Shown here: positions 9,373-17,030 of the stretch, piece after piece | How the letters are laid out: every line of letters starts with the position of its first letter | Position numbering within the stretch: position 1 is the stretch's first letter | Origin: Dyadobacter alkalitolerans DSM 23607 | Lineage (GTDB): Bacteria; Bacteroidota; Bacteroidia; Cytophagales; Spirosomataceae | Length of the DNA stretch: 64,000 nt | Assembly: GCF_000428845.1 (NCBI RefSeq) | Contig: NZ_AUAS01000002.1 | Span: forward strand, 434,001-498,000 | Direction: 5' to 3' | The notes under the pieces: generated by a model | What the model was told of the DNA's origin: nothing | Seen by the model: the letters and a program-made list of their open reading frames with translations, nothing else | The model's database searches: none | Position numbers and translations under genes: made by a program

Positions 9373-9729
9373 ATGAACACGAAAACAATGTATCTCGCAT
9401 TGTCGCTTTTGCTCTCGGCTGGATCGCTCATGGCGCAATCCACTGCAACCCAGAAACAGGGAAAAGAATCGAAACAAAAAGCCACAACGGGCAGCCAGGC
9501 CGGTAAGCAGCCGCAGCAGAGTAAGGGAGGAAGCGTCACCAGTGAGGCAACTACCGGCACCCCGCCCACGCACATCGACAAAACGAACAGCGTTCCGGCT
9601 GCCAGTAACCCGCAAAATACAGGAGTGAATGCAGCCAACAGGAAAAAATCGGGATCAACCGTTCAGGGTGGCAAGGACACTACGGGCAAAGGTTCCAGCA
9701 AATCTGGTCAACGGCCGGGAAATAGGTAA
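9373..9729 (+). CDS. Small secreted Lys/Gly/Gln-rich protein
   Basis: A 118-residue protein with a clear Sec signal peptide (MNTKTMYLALSLLLS, cleavage probably after SLMAQ). The remainder is low-complexity, strongly basic and hydrophilic, rich in Lys, Gly, Gln, Ser and Thr, without cysteines. It would be periplasmic or secreted and probably unstructured. No family is recognised. It lies 22 bases after the SemiSWEET gene and ends at a strong bidirectional terminator, so the two may share a transcript. Confidence 0.65.
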   Translation: MNTKTMYLALSLLLSAGSLMAQSTATQKQGKESKQKATTGSQAGKQPQQSKGGSVTSEATTGTPPTHIDKTNSVPAASNPQNTGVNAANRKKSGSTVQGGKDTTGKGSSKSGQRPGNR

Positions 9730-9733
9730 ACTT

Positions 9734-9777
9734 AAAAATGGCGGGCCGTAAGGGATTCTTACGGCCCGCCATTTTTT
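9734..9777. terminator. Strong bidirectional terminator
   Basis: A perfect 19-bp stem (9734-9752 with 9758-9776), GC-rich in the middle and flanked by A and T runs, closes a 5-base loop. It lies between convergent genes, so it can stop transcription from both sides. Confidence 0.93.
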
Positions 9778-9813
9778 AATACACCAATGTTATATTAAGT
9801 ATGGTCTGCCCGG

Positions 9814-10563
9814 TCAATGTTTATGGGCTGAGGAATCACTTTTATTTGTGATAACCAGCTGCCGGACCTCACCCTTCTCCCAGGCATTCGCGCCGGGATC
9901 AACCGCAGGAACAGGAATGTCCTTTCTGTTTTGTTTTTTCTTTTGTGACGAAACGTTGAATCGCTTATCGCGATCAGCCAGAATGCCCGCATTGAGTTGC
10001 CCTTCTTTCGTAAACCCCATCATGATCATTGGGGAACCAACAGGAAGTTCCTTTTCGAGATCGGTATGCCAGGTGTGGATTGTTTTGCCATAGGTAGATA
10101 CCAGTTTTTCCATGAGCTCGTGTTCCGCAACTTCGGGTATGCCCGGTGCAATGAGTGATCCTGAACTGACTTCAAAGTGATGACTGTGCCATAATTTCTT
10201 CTCTTCCGGACTCAGGCGCACAAACATTTTCGCGGAAATGATGTATTCGACCCCCATAATTTTGGCATTCTTCCCATTGCCATCAAAAATAATGGCCTGG
10301 TAAATGTCCTCATTAATCTGGTTCACATAGTGGTGAGCCTCCATTTGTGAATTCATATTTCCATTATAAAAATGGAATCCATCCAGATAAGCATTGAAAC
10401 CTTTCAGCGGGGTTTTATCCTGTATCAAATCCGCCCCTACATTTAGAGTTTTGTCTTTCGCAGATTTTTCATCGCCGGGCGCTTCCACATTTGATGATGA
10501 GTTTTTACCACCACAACCTAGTAAGGCCAATGTTAACGCCCATAGCGGAATGAGTTTATTCAT
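9814..10563 (-). CDS. OBAP/DUF1264 family lipoprotein
   Basis: A 249-residue lipoprotein with lipobox LLGCG at the N-terminus, followed by a Ser/Asp-rich linker. The main domain (about 55-210) matches my memory of the DUF1264 or oil-body-associated-protein family, with FHFYNGNM, HHYVNQINEDIYQ, IFDGN, LWHSHHFEV and HTWHTDLEKELPVG. Bacterial members have no firmly known activity; the His-rich stretches suggest metal or small-ligand binding, which is inference. It is the last gene of a minus-strand row with DUF4345 and SPW genes (gaps of 36 and 17 bases) and ends at the bidirectional terminator. Confidence 0.78.
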   Translation of the reverse strand: MNKLIPLWALTLALLGCGGKNSSSNVEAPGDEKSAKDKTLNVGADLIQDKTPLKGFNAYLDGFHFYNGNMNSQMEAHHYVNQINEDIYQAIIFDGNGKNAKIMGVEYIISAKMFVRLSPEEKKLWHSHHFEVSSGSLIAPGIPEVAEHELMEKLVSTYGKTIHTWHTDLEKELPVGSPMIMMGFTKEGQLNAGILADRDKRFNVSSQKKKQNRKDIPVPAVDPGANAWEKGEVRQLVITNKSDSSAHKH

Positions 10564-10599
10564 GGTTTTATCAAATTTGAATCAAAGAATATTACTACA

Positions 10600-11007
10600 T
10601 TATATAACGTCTCGTTTCACCGGCAAGGCAACCTGTTTCTGCCAGTAAATAATCACGATTGGCGACAGGAGCTCCAAAGCCAGAAAGCCGATTATGAAAA
10701 GAGGCGGAACACCCAGATCGTAGATCGATATTAACCTTCCGATCCCGCCCAGCCATACTGCACCGCAAACTACCCTGAAAGCGAATGTTTCTTTTTCTAT
10801 AACCGGTATAATGCAATAGAATGAAACGGCCACAGCAACGGACATGGCATTCAGGAAGCGAAGGTTACTATCCAAAACCAGGTCAGCAGGCAGCGCCTCA
10901 GAAAAAAGTGGATTGCGGATCCCCGACAGCCCTATGAGCCCGGAAACCAGCGGGGCAGCTGCCAGAACAGCGATGACGACCTGAAGCGCTTTCTTGCTTT
11001 TAAACAT
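10600..11007 (-). CDS. DUF4345-like membrane protein
   Basis: A 135-residue protein with about four membrane segments. Seen features are VVIAVLAAAPLVSGLIGL at the N-terminus, the LDSNLRFLNAMSVAVAVSF block, and a conserved GGIGRLISIYDLG loop between helices 3 and 4. These fit the DUF4345 family of four-helix membrane proteins with no known biochemical role. It lies between the SPW-repeat and OBAP genes on the same strand with short gaps and is probably co-transcribed with them. The location is most likely the inner membrane. Confidence 0.78.
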   Translation of the reverse strand: MFKSKKALQVVIAVLAAAPLVSGLIGLSGIRNPLFSEALPADLVLDSNLRFLNAMSVAVAVSFYCIIPVIEKETFAFRVVCGAVWLGGIGRLISIYDLGVPPLFIIGFLALELLSPIVIIYWQKQVALPVKRDVI

Positions 11008-11024
11008 AAGGGAATTATAGATTG

Positions 11025-11402
11025 TTAACTGCGTTCCAGCGGGCTCTCCTGGGTTTCATGCGACGAGCGGGAAGTTAACAACCCAGCTGTTGTTTCAAAC
11101 AGGCCCAAAATAACGTGCGGCAGGTAAACCTGGTCGGCAAAGCCGAGAATCCAGGGCGAGGCAGCCAGCAGCAGACCCGTAACCACGTCCACATTCAGGT
11201 GTACATGCATGGGCAGGCTGCGGACCATGCCCCCTTCGTAATCGGTAAAGAGTGACATCGTGATGGACATCGCTCCTACCGCAATGAGGACCCAGGTGGC
11301 AGCCGCTACTTCGTTGAAACCAACTATCCAGGGCATTGCTATGAACAAAATGCTTGTCGAATAGTCGATAATACTGTGTAATTTGGTGCTGATCATTTTC
11401 AT
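11025..11402 (-). CDS. SPW-repeat membrane protein
   Basis: A 125-residue membrane protein with two copies of the SPW-type repeat: AMPWIVGFNE in the first half and ASPWILGFAD in the second, each inside a helical pair. The Pro-Trp motif in a membrane helix is the family hallmark. The C-terminal tail is short, charged and Ser/Glu-rich. Function is unknown. It is probably the first gene of the SPW-DUF4345-OBAP row, because a terminator-like hairpin separates it from the DUF4142 gene upstream. Confidence 0.83.
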   Translation of the reverse strand: MKMISTKLHSIIDYSTSILFIAMPWIVGFNEVAAATWVLIAVGAMSITMSLFTDYEGGMVRSLPMHVHLNVDVVTGLLLAASPWILGFADQVYLPHVILGLFETTAGLLTSRSSHETQESPLERS

Positions 11403-11466
11403 GGGATGAAGTGTTTAGTTTTGTGATAGATCGGTGCTTTACTAAAAATTATGCCAGCACAAATGC

Positions 11467-11502
11467 AAAAAAAAGCTGGCGACCACATCCGTGACCGCCA
11501 GC
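11467..11502 (-). terminator. Terminator after the first DUF4142 gene
   Basis: On the minus strand the arms GCTGGCG and CGCCAGC (11475-11501) pair and are followed directly by eight T. It ends the DUF4142 transcript and insulates the SPW gene. Confidence 0.8.
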
Positions 11503-11523
11503 CTCAAAAACGCTTGTTAAAAA

Positions 11524-12108
11524 TTATTTTGTCTTGTCAAGCGTTTTAACATGCTCAGCATGTGCTTTGATCACCGGCAATGTTTTGTCGATGAAAGCTT
11601 TCAGCTCTGCGTCTTTCACTTCTTTCTGCGCATCTTCGAAAAGTTTCACTGTTGCATCGTGATCCTTCTTCATTTGCGATATATAAGCTTTGTCAAAATC
11701 GCTTCCGGTTTTGCCGCCAAGGTCAGCAGCTGCTTTTTGTTTCTCTTCATTTGGCGCAGCAGGCAGCGTGATATTCTTGTTACCCGCCAACGTTTTAAGC
11801 TCATCATTTGCTTTCGAATGATCTGTGATCATTTGTTTTGCAAATTCTTTCACTTTTGGATCGGTTGCTTTGTCGGCTGCAATTTTGCTCAATGCAACTT
11901 CCGCCATTCCTCCATTCGCTGCCTCTACGGCAAATTCAGCGTCATCTTCGGCAACGGCCGATGCAGAGTCGCTTGCAGCAGTGTCGCCAACAGCCTCGTT
12001 GGTACTGTCTGCTAATTCGGTAGTGTCCGTGGTGTCGGTCGATTTGGATCCGCAGCCCCATAGCATTGCTACGGTTGCCAGCGCCATAAATGTTGATGCA
12101 ATTTTCAT
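11524..12108 (-). CDS. DUF4142 lipoprotein, copy 1
   Basis: A 194-residue lipoprotein with lipobox MLWGC, then a Thr/Asp/Ala-rich linker to about residue 55. The DUF4142 domain follows: FAVEAANGGMAEVALSKIAADKA, VKEFAKQMITDHSKANDELKTLA and a final helix with AEHVKTL. This is a ferritin-like four-helix bundle family found in the periplasm and often induced by stress; it lacks an obvious full di-iron ligand set. A second copy lies at 25305-25823. A perfect 7-bp stem hairpin (12142-12160) sits in the leader region between this gene and the divergent propeller gene. Confidence 0.88.
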   Translation of the reverse strand: MKIASTFMALATVAMLWGCGSKSTDTTDTTELADSTNEAVGDTAASDSASAVAEDDAEFAVEAANGGMAEVALSKIAADKATDPKVKEFAKQMITDHSKANDELKTLAGNKNITLPAAPNEEKQKAAADLGGKTGSDFDKAYISQMKKDHDATVKLFEDAQKEVKDAELKAFIDKTLPVIKAHAEHVKTLDKTK

Positions 12109-12307
12109 TAGTAATGATTGTTTAAGTGGTGATAAAACTGCGTGCCGGACTTACCGGCACAGGTCACAACCCAATGTAAAAAAGTATGCCTGCCTCGTGA
12201 TAATTACGATGAAGCCAAGATTATCCTGGAAAAAGCCATTTGTGCATCGGGCCAATTATCAAATTGTTAAGCTTTTCAAATCCATCTGCTGCTCGATTGC
12301 CGGTATC

Positions 12308-12315
12308 TATTTTTG
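12308..12315 (+). promoter_or_regulatory. -7 promoter element of the choice-of-anchor-I gene
   Basis: TATTTTTG fits the Bacteroidota -7 consensus TAnnTTTG and lies 25 bases before the start codon at 12341. No convincing -33 TTTG is visible at the usual distance. Confidence 0.45.
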
Positions 12316-12340
12316 TTTTTTTAACATTCAAAACATTAAG

Positions 12341-13831
12341 ATGAAACACAAACCTTTACTCGCACTGACAATGCTGTCGGTAGCCCTGAATAGTTGTACG
12401 GATCATTTTCCGCAGGAGCCTCAAACGCCGGTGGCATTTAAAGAAGTGGCTTCCATTGACCTGGGAGGAACCGCTGCGTCCGAAATCTCAGCATATGACC
12501 CTGCCTCGCGCCGGCTTTTCACAGTGAACAATGAGTCTGCTGCAAAAGTAGATGTAATGGATCTTTCCGCATTTCCGGCCGTATCCAAGTTGCAATCCAT
12601 CGATATTTCCTCACTGGGTGGCGTTGCCAACAGCGTTGCCGTGTCCGACGGGAAACTGGCGATTGCGTTGGAAGCAACCAATAAGCAGGCAAACGGAAGC
12701 GTAATCGTAATGAACACGGCCACTTTGGCGACGATCAAGCAGGTTGCCGTTGGCGCATTGCCCGATATGGTAACTTTTAGTCCGGACGGAAAATACATTG
12801 TAACGGCTAACGAAGGTGAGCCGAATGCAGATTACACGGTTGATCCTGAGGGCTCCGTTTCGATTATTAATGTTACCGACAATTATAGCGTAAAAACTTT
12901 GTCGTTTGGCTCATTTGCTTCGTCTTACAACCAGCTGGCTGCTGACGGCTTCCGGGTTTTCGGTCCGGGTGCTAGTTTTGCACAAGACATTGAGCCTGAA
13001 TACGTGGCGATTTCGGGTGATTCTAAAAAAGCTTTTGTAACACTACAAGAAAATAATGGTATCGCTGAACTGGATCTGACTTCCGGAACAATTTTGAAGC
13101 TGCACCCGCTCGGCATGAAAGACATCAGCAAACTGGTGAACGCAATGGATGCGAGCGATAAAGACAGCAAAGTTGCGTTGGCTACCTGGCCGGTAAGATC
13201 ATTCTACTTGCCAGACGCGATCGCGCCATTCAGCGTGAACGGCTCGGACTATCTGATTACCGCCAATGAAGGCGATGCACGCGAGTACACTGCCTTTGAC
13301 GAGCAGAAGCGCGTTAGCGCACTTAAACTTGACGCTACTGCGTTCCCGGATGCTGTTAACCTGCAAAAACCTGAAAATCTTGGGCGTCTGCGCGTAACCA
13401 GCACGCGTGGTGATATCGACAATGATGGCGATTACGATGTGTTATATGGCTTTGGCGGCCGTGGATTCAGTATTTTTAATGCTACCAGCGGTCAATTGGT
13501 TTTTGACTCCGGAAGCATGCTGGAACAGGAGGCAATTCAGGCTGACATTTATGATGATGACCGCTCGGATGACAAAGGCGTTGAGCCGGAAGGTGTCACA
13601 ATAGGCATGATTGATAATAAGCCCGTTGCTTTCATTGCACTTGAACGTGTGGATGCTGTTGCTGCCTATGACCTGAGCAATCCCATGGCTCCCAAATTCC
13701 TTCAGATGATCAAAACCGGGGATGCTCCCGAAGGCGTTCTCTACATTGCACCGGCAAAGAGCCCGAATGGCAAAGGCGTGCTGGTAACAAGCAATGAGGG
13801 CGATGGAACAGTGAAGTTTTATCAGATCTGA
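12341..13831 (+). CDS. Choice-of-anchor I beta-propeller lipoprotein
   Basis: A 496-residue lipoprotein. I chose the ATG at 12341 because it gives a signal peptide with lipobox ALNSC; the long upstream extension of the frame is antisense to the DUF4142 gene. The body is a beta-propeller with repeated blades (ISAYDPASRRLFTVNNES, DMVTFSPDGKYIVTANEGE, DYLITANEGDAREY, VEPEGVTIG, GVLVTSNEGDGTVK). These marks fit choice-of-anchor I proteins, which share a fold with some extracellular phosphatases and surface propellers. An Asp-rich DIDNDGDYD segment could bind calcium. Activity is unknown; the location is probably the outer membrane surface or periplasm. Confidence 0.8.
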   Translation: MKHKPLLALTMLSVALNSCTDHFPQEPQTPVAFKEVASIDLGGTAASEISAYDPASRRLFTVNNESAAKVDVMDLSAFPAVSKLQSIDISSLGGVANSVAVSDGKLAIALEATNKQANGSVIVMNTATLATIKQVAVGALPDMVTFSPDGKYIVTANEGEPNADYTVDPEGSVSIINVTDNYSVKTLSFGSFASSYNQLAADGFRVFGPGASFAQDIEPEYVAISGDSKKAFVTLQENNGIAELDLTSGTILKLHPLGMKDISKLVNAMDASDKDSKVALATWPVRSFYLPDAIAPFSVNGSDYLITANEGDAREYTAFDEQKRVSALKLDATAFPDAVNLQKPENLGRLRVTSTRGDIDNDGDYDVLYGFGGRGFSIFNATSGQLVFDSGSMLEQEAIQADIYDDDRSDDKGVEPEGVTIGMIDNKPVAFIALERVDAVAAYDLSNPMAPKFLQMIKTGDAPEGVLYIAPAKSPNGKGVLVTSNEGDGTVKFYQI

Positions 13832-13889
13832 TTAGCGCAAGGTTCTATTCTGCGCAATGCAACTATTTTTTGGATTAATTCCCTTTTAG

Positions 13890-13955
13890 GTTTTGTCTGT
13901 ACGGCTTTAGTAAAATGAGCCGTACAGACAAAACATTTGAGCCGTGCAGGCAACT
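13890..13955. promoter_or_regulatory. 17-bp perfect inverted repeat plus partial third copy ahead of the AKR gene
   Basis: Arms at 13890-13906 and 13918-13934 are exact reverse complements around an 11-base spacer. A third, imperfect copy of the right arm (GAGCCGTGCAGGCAAC) follows at about 13940-13955. The repeat lies 54-98 bases before the aldo/keto reductase start, whose operon encodes an AraC regulator, so it is a good candidate operator. It could instead end the upstream propeller transcript, but no T run follows it. Confidence 0.6.
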
Positions 13956-13987
13956 CGTCATGTGGTGCAAAAGCTGAACTTTGCATC

Positions 13988-14959
13988 ATGAAAAACATTA
14001 AAAAAATTCAATTAGGCCAGGACGGCCCGTTCGTGTCCAAACTTGGTTTGGGCTGTATGCGTATGTCTTCCGTTTGGGGCGGACCTACACCTGACGAAAC
14101 AGAAAGTATTGCAACGATCCATGAAGCTTTGGATAGCGGCATTAATTTTCTGAACACCGGAGACTTCTATGGCGCCGGGCATAATGAAATGCTGATAGGC
14201 AAAGCCATCAAAGGAAGGCGGGACGACGCTTTTATCAGCGTAAAATTCGGTGCTATTTTTCACAATGGCCAGTGGCTGGGAATGGATCTGCGTCCCATCG
14301 CGATCAAGAATTTCATCAACTACTCTTTGACCCGCCTGGGCATTGAAACCATTGACCTTTATCAGCCTAGCCGGATGGACGACAGCGTGCCCGTAGAAGA
14401 CATTATCGGCACAGTTGCCGATCTGGTTAAGGAAGGTAAGGTTCGTTACATTGGCGTGTCGGAGATCTCTGCTGATCAACTTCGTAAAGCCAATAACACC
14501 CACCCGATAAGCGCGCTGGAAATTGGCTATTCGCTGGCCGAACGTCAGATCGAGACTGAGCTGCTCCCCACTGCAAAAGAGCTGGGCATTGGCGTTGTGG
14601 CATTTGCCAACACTGCGGAAGGGTTACTTACTGGCGACCTGAAAGCACCGCTTGCCGCCGACGATTACCGCAATCATTTCTCCCGTTTTCAAGGCGAAAA
14701 TCTCATCCATAACCTGGAAAAAGTCGAAGTATTAAAACAACTGGCGTCTGATAAAGGCTGTACACCCACACAGCTTGCCATTGCCTGGGTGAATGCGCAG
14801 GGCGATCATATGATGCCTTTGGTAAGCATGAGCCGCAGGTCGCGTTTGCCGGAGAATATGGCAGCCATGGATATTGTGTTTTCGACGGAAGAAATGAACA
14901 CCTTAAACACTACTTTTGCAATCGGTGCTATCCTTGGCGGCACTTATTTACAACGCTAA
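13988..14959 (+). CDS. Aldo/keto reductase with altered catalytic tetrad
   Basis: A 323-residue TIM-barrel oxidoreductase that would use NADPH to reduce aldehydes or ketones. The start at 13988 gives a normal family N-terminus (IQLGQDGPFVSKLGLGCMRM). Family marks are GDFYGAGHNEMLIG, VKFG, the LVKEGKVRYIGVSE block and a C-terminal WVNAQGDHMMPLVSMSRRSRL cofactor region. Tyr61 and Lys86 of the tetrad are present. The usual Asp is Asn56 (in LNTGDFYG) and the usual His position lies in QPSRMD (residues 126-130) with no His. Some subfamilies carry a QPARLD variant there. The AraC regulator gene starts immediately after its stop codon. Confidence 0.88.
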   Translation: MKNIKKIQLGQDGPFVSKLGLGCMRMSSVWGGPTPDETESIATIHEALDSGINFLNTGDFYGAGHNEMLIGKAIKGRRDDAFISVKFGAIFHNGQWLGMDLRPIAIKNFINYSLTRLGIETIDLYQPSRMDDSVPVEDIIGTVADLVKEGKVRYIGVSEISADQLRKANNTHPISALEIGYSLAERQIETELLPTAKELGIGVVAFANTAEGLLTGDLKAPLAADDYRNHFSRFQGENLIHNLEKVEVLKQLASDKGCTPTQLAIAWVNAQGDHMMPLVSMSRRSRLPENMAAMDIVFSTEEMNTLNTTFAIGAILGGTYLQR

Positions 14960-15892
14960 ATGACCAGTCCAGCTGAAATTCTCCCCGGTGTTATCTTTTA
15001 CTCCTACCTTTCTACGGAACGGAGAGAGAAGGTCTGTTTCTGGAACCATCATACATTGGTATTACAGGTTTCAGGACAATTCGTTTTGGAAACATCCTCT
15101 CAGAAGATCTCAATGACCGGAGGAGAACTGCTGCTAATTGGCAGAAACCAGCTAGGCACGCTCACCAAAACTCCCGGACTGGCAGGTCCCGGACTGGCAG
15201 GTCCCGGACCGGCAGTTCCTGTGCCAGCAGCTTCCCGGCCGGCAGGCTCCGGGCCAGCATATCCCGGACCTGAAGGTTCAGTGCCTGGCGCTCATTATGA
15301 AACCATTGTAATATCCCTGCAGGAAGAACTGTTGCGACGGATTGTGCTGGAAGAAAAAATTGAGGCGGATCAGAAATATGTGGGTCCGCCCAATATGCTG
15401 ATCCCGTTAAATGAATTCCTGCAGGGATATTTTCAATCCATTGTTCCCTACGCCCGAAATTCGGGAGCGGCTATGACGGACGAAATGGGGATCCTGAAAA
15501 TAAAGGAAGGAATCAAATTGCTACTTCTTGCGGTTCCTACACTTCGCAACTTTTTATTTGACTTTTCAAGCCCGGGTAAGATCGACCTGGAAAGGTTCAT
15601 GCTCAATAACTTTCATTTCAATGTCCCTGTTGAAAAGTTCGCACAGCTAACCGGCCGTAGCCTGGCAGCGTTCAAGCGCGATTTTCTGAAAACATTCGGA
15701 GCTCCGCCTCGTCAGTGGCTGCAAGACAAAAGGCTCAACGAAGCCAAACATTTGATCGAAACCAAACACGAAAAGCCCTCAGCCATTTACCTGGATCTGG
15801 GATTCGAAAGCCTTTCCCATTTCTCCCACTCCTTCAAGAAAAAGTTTGGCATAGCACCTACTGCACTGAATTATCGCTTTTCTCCAAAGTAA
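14960..15892 (+). CDS. AraC-family regulator with a low-complexity insert
   Basis: A 310-residue protein with an N-terminal cupin-like sensing half and a C-terminal double helix-turn-helix (about 215-308): FNVPVEKFAQLTGRSLAAFKRDF and AIYLDLGFESLSHFSHSFKKKFG. Its start codon directly follows the stop of the aldo/keto reductase, so the two are one operon and this protein probably controls it through the inverted repeat upstream. Residues 72-111 are a Pro/Gly/Ala-rich insert encoded by eight 15-bp units, placed in a loop of the sensing domain. Without it the length would be near 270, typical for this family. Confidence 0.9.
   Translation: MTSPAEILPGVIFYSYLSTERREKVCFWNHHTLVLQVSGQFVLETSSQKISMTGGELLLIGRNQLGTLTKTPGLAGPGLAGPGPAVPVPAASRPAGSGPAYPGPEGSVPGAHYETIVISLQEELLRRIVLEEKIEADQKYVGPPNMLIPLNEFLQGYFQSIVPYARNSGAAMTDEMGILKIKEGIKLLLLAVPTLRNFLFDFSSPGKIDLERFMLNNFHFNVPVEKFAQLTGRSLAAFKRDFLKTFGAPPRQWLQDKRLNEAKHLIETKHEKPSAIYLDLGFESLSHFSHSFKKKFGIAPTALNYRFSPK
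15173..15292 (+). repeat. 15-bp minisatellite inside the AraC gene (eight units)
   Basis: Eight consecutive 15-bp units related to CCCGGACTGGCAGGT encode degenerate pentapeptides: PGLAG, PGLAG, PGPAV, PVPAA, SRPAG, SGPAY, PGPEG, SVPGA. The first two units are identical and the rest diverge progressively. The frame is preserved throughout. Confidence 0.88.
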
Positions 15893-15925
15893 ATTCAATC
15901 TTTGCCATTCCAAATATGCAGTGAG

Positions 15926-16495
15926 ATGACGTATCCTAAATTACGGCAACATATCGAAAAGCTGGTGCCCTTAACGGACGAAGAATTTGCATTCGTTGAG
16001 CAGCATTTTGTTTGCCGGAAATTCAAAAAACACCAGTTCATGGTGCAATGCGGAGAACTTGTGCCCTATAACTATTTCCTGTTGTCGGGGCTAACCAAAC
16101 TCGTCTATACCGACGAAGAAACGGAAAAGCAGCACATCCTGGCCTTCGCCATGGAAGACTGGTGGGACAATGACTTCGAAGCCTACTACACCCGCACAAA
16201 GGCCACACTCTCCATGGAATGCCTGGAAGATACCGAAGCGCTATGCTTGTCGCTCGACAATTTCAATGCATTACGCACCGGGCTGCCTAAGATCGATCAT
16301 TTTTTTTTGGAAAAAGTAATGGCGGGCTTTCTTGCAGGTCAACGCCGGATCCTTTCGCTGATGACATCCAGCACCCAGGAGCGCTATAAACAGTTCGTTA
16401 CCCAGCACCCAACGCTGCTGCAACGCCTTCCCAAGACACAACTCGCTGCCTATCTGGGTGTTTCCCGCGAAACGCTCAGCCGGCTCGACTTGTAG
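15926..16495 (+). CDS. Crp/Fnr-family transcriptional regulator
   Basis: A 189-residue regulator with an N-terminal cyclic-nucleotide-binding fold (FVCRKFKKHQFMVQCGELVPYNYFLLSGLTKL) and a C-terminal winged helix ending with TQLAAYLGVSRETLSRLDL as the recognition helix. The start at 15926 (ATG) is preferred over a TTG eight codons upstream. No Cys cluster for an iron-sulfur centre and no canonical cAMP-binding PRSA motif are seen, as is usual for Bacteroidota members. A perfect palindrome with an Fnr/Crp-like 5-4-5 layout lies 25 bases downstream of its stop, next to the ridA promoter, suggesting that it controls that gene. Confidence 0.9.
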   Translation: MTYPKLRQHIEKLVPLTDEEFAFVEQHFVCRKFKKHQFMVQCGELVPYNYFLLSGLTKLVYTDEETEKQHILAFAMEDWWDNDFEAYYTRTKATLSMECLEDTEALCLSLDNFNALRTGLPKIDHFFLEKVMAGFLAGQRRILSLMTSSTQERYKQFVTQHPTLLQRLPKTQLAAYLGVSRETLSRLDL

Positions 16496-16519
16496 TGTGA
16501 CCTACCGCACACCAAAGTC

Positions 16520-16533
16520 GTGACGCAGGTCAC
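16520..16533. promoter_or_regulatory. Perfect Crp/Fnr-type palindrome ahead of ridA
   Basis: GTGAC-GCAG-GTCAC is a perfect 5-4-5 palindrome, the same layout as Fnr boxes and close to Crp boxes. Its centre is 30 bases before the -7 element, so it lies near -44 relative to a predicted start, where class II activators bind. A wider inverted repeat (TGTGACCT 16496-16503 with AGGTCACA 16527-16534) overlaps it. Confidence 0.65.
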
Positions 16534-16556
16534 AGGCTGATTTCAGGTGCGATCGC

Positions 16557-16564
16557 TAGGTTTG
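16557..16564 (+). promoter_or_regulatory. -7 promoter element of ridA
   Basis: TAGGTTTG matches TAnnTTTG exactly and lies 24 bases before the RidA start codon at 16589. Confidence 0.6.
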
Positions 16565-16588
16565 CACTGGAAATCAAATCAGCTTAAA

Positions 16589-16978
16589 ATGGAAAAGAAA
16601 ATCATTAATCCCTGGAAATGGCAGGATGGACGCGCTTACAATCAAGGCGTTGAAGTAAAGCAGATCGAAAGCACATTATACTGCGCCGGCCAGGCAGCCG
16701 TGCATCCCGACGGAACATCGAGTGACGCCGATATGCGCACCCAGCTGCTGCTGGCCATTCATAATCTCGAACAAGTTGTAAGTCAGGCAGGATACGAACT
16801 AAAAAACATCGCGCGCCTGAACATATATACAACCAACCACCCCGAATTTTTCGCGGCTTTCGACACATTCACCGAATGGGTCACCAAAAACGAAATAAAA
16901 CAAGTTTCAACAGTCGTCGAAGTAAAGACGCTTTATGAAACACTATGTGTGGAACTTGAAGCTACGCTTGTGAAGTAG
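16589..16978 (+). CDS. RidA-family (YjgF/YER057c/UK114) protein
   Basis: A 129-residue RidA-fold protein; classical members form trimers and hydrolyse reactive imines and enamines produced by PLP enzymes. Seen marks are LYCAGQAAVHPDG, LLAIHNLEQVVSQAGYELKNIARLNIYTT and the C-terminal ETLCVELEATLVK. The catalytic Arg of canonical RidA, normally in a motif like SRxxV near residue 105, is not obvious: the equivalent stretch reads QVSTVVEVKTLYE. It may therefore belong to a non-canonical subfamily. A Crp/Fnr-type palindrome and a -7 element precede it, and a terminator follows. Confidence 0.86.
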   Translation: MEKKIINPWKWQDGRAYNQGVEVKQIESTLYCAGQAAVHPDGTSSDADMRTQLLLAIHNLEQVVSQAGYELKNIARLNIYTTNHPEFFAAFDTFTEWVTKNEIKQVSTVVEVKTLYETLCVELEATLVK

Positions 16979-17002
16979 GGGCATTCATTAGTAACTAAGT
17001 AG

Positions 17003-17028
17003 AAAGGCGGCTGTTAAGTCGCCTTTTT
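17003..17028 (+). terminator. Terminator after ridA
   Basis: Arms AAAGGCG (17003-17009) and CGCCTTT (17020-17026) surround a 10-base loop and are followed by a short T run. Confidence 0.78.
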
Positions 17029-17030
17029 GT

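Noticed and set aside
11825..12340. Long N-terminal extension of the choice-of-anchor-I frame
   Set aside because: It is antisense to the DUF4142 gene, and the internal start at 12341 gives a perfect lipoprotein signal.
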